From an uncultured Mycoplasmatota bacterium (GTDB taxonomy: Bacteria; Bacillota_I; Bacilli_A; RF39; UBA660), in NCBI GenBank assembly GCA_900549325.1, contig UROI01000026.1:1-12228 (forward strand): a stretch of DNA of 12,228 bases, written 5' to 3'. The notes beneath the pieces were generated by a model. That model was not told where the DNA came from, made no database searches, and worked only from the letters and a program-made list of their open reading frames with translations. Position 1 is the first letter of the stretch; every line of letters starts with the position of its first letter. The position numbers and the translations under genes were made by a program. This document shows positions 12,175-12,228 of this stretch, in pieces.

Positions 12175-12228
12175 TTACTTAAATAATCTCTTATATACAT
12201 CCTCATAGTCTTCTACTAAGACAATATC
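12175..12228 (-). CDS. 3' end of a gene running off the right edge
   Basis: The last 17 codons and TAA stop of a minus-strand gene are visible; the encoded tail is DIVLVEDYEDVYKRLFK. It is supported by an open frame to the edge, a stop one base from the hairpin pair, and the lack of any other gene in this stretch. The tail is too short to assign a function. An FGGY-like carbohydrate kinase or a nucleotide enzyme could end this way, but I do not call it. Confidence 0.5.
   Translation of the reverse strand, partial: DIVLVEDYEDVYKRLFK

Overview
The window is AT-rich, tightly packed bacterial DNA. It has strong purine-rich ribosome binding sites, clear sigma-A-type promoters (TTGaaa/TTGtaa, 17-bp spacers, TATAAT) and U-tailed hairpin terminators. 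It looks like a low-GC Bacillota genome, possibly one of the reduced uncultured gut lineages near the Mollicutes or Erysipelotrichia; that placement is inference. TGA is a normal stop: three genes end in ATGA overlaps with the next start, which argues against the Mycoplasma code.

Layout. The left edge holds the 3' half of a tRNA, best read as tRNA-His, with its terminator. A long minus-strand block follows. It contains an HD phosphohydrolase/P-loop kinase fusion, a WYL-type regulator, yqeY and rpsU. Next is a peptide-export operon: a C39-peptidase ABC exporter, a very short membrane-fusion-like accessory protein, and two tiny genes of 52 and 55 codons. These encode double-glycine-leader peptides, each with a GxxxG motif, as in a two-peptide (class IIb) bacteriocin. 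Upstream of the exporter is a separately transcribed five-helix membrane protein of unknown function.

The region from 7102 to 7895 has no conventional gene but is full of signals. It holds a pair of abutting hairpins, two about 90% identical copies of a promoter plus structured small RNA on the plus strand, and an opposing promoter that drives a tiny hydrophobic peptide. I read the second copy with that peptide as a candidate type I toxin-antitoxin module. Further right, still on the minus strand, are an uncharacterised 155-aa protein, a three-LysM protein without signal peptide, an acyl-CoA dehydratase activase (BadF/HgdC type) and a dCMP deaminase. A divergent plus-strand pair follows, a CPBP-family membrane protease homologue overlapping a membrane-anchored metallophosphoesterase. 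It converges on the last 17 codons of another minus-strand gene at the right edge.

The most unusual pattern is structural. Three places (87-144, 7168-7224, 12114-12173) each carry two perfect-stem hairpins joined with no gap. The stem sequences are unrelated, but five of the six hairpins share one loop signature on one strand: G, then AC...GG, then C. The sixth differs by a few bases. Nothing in the gene content explains this element.
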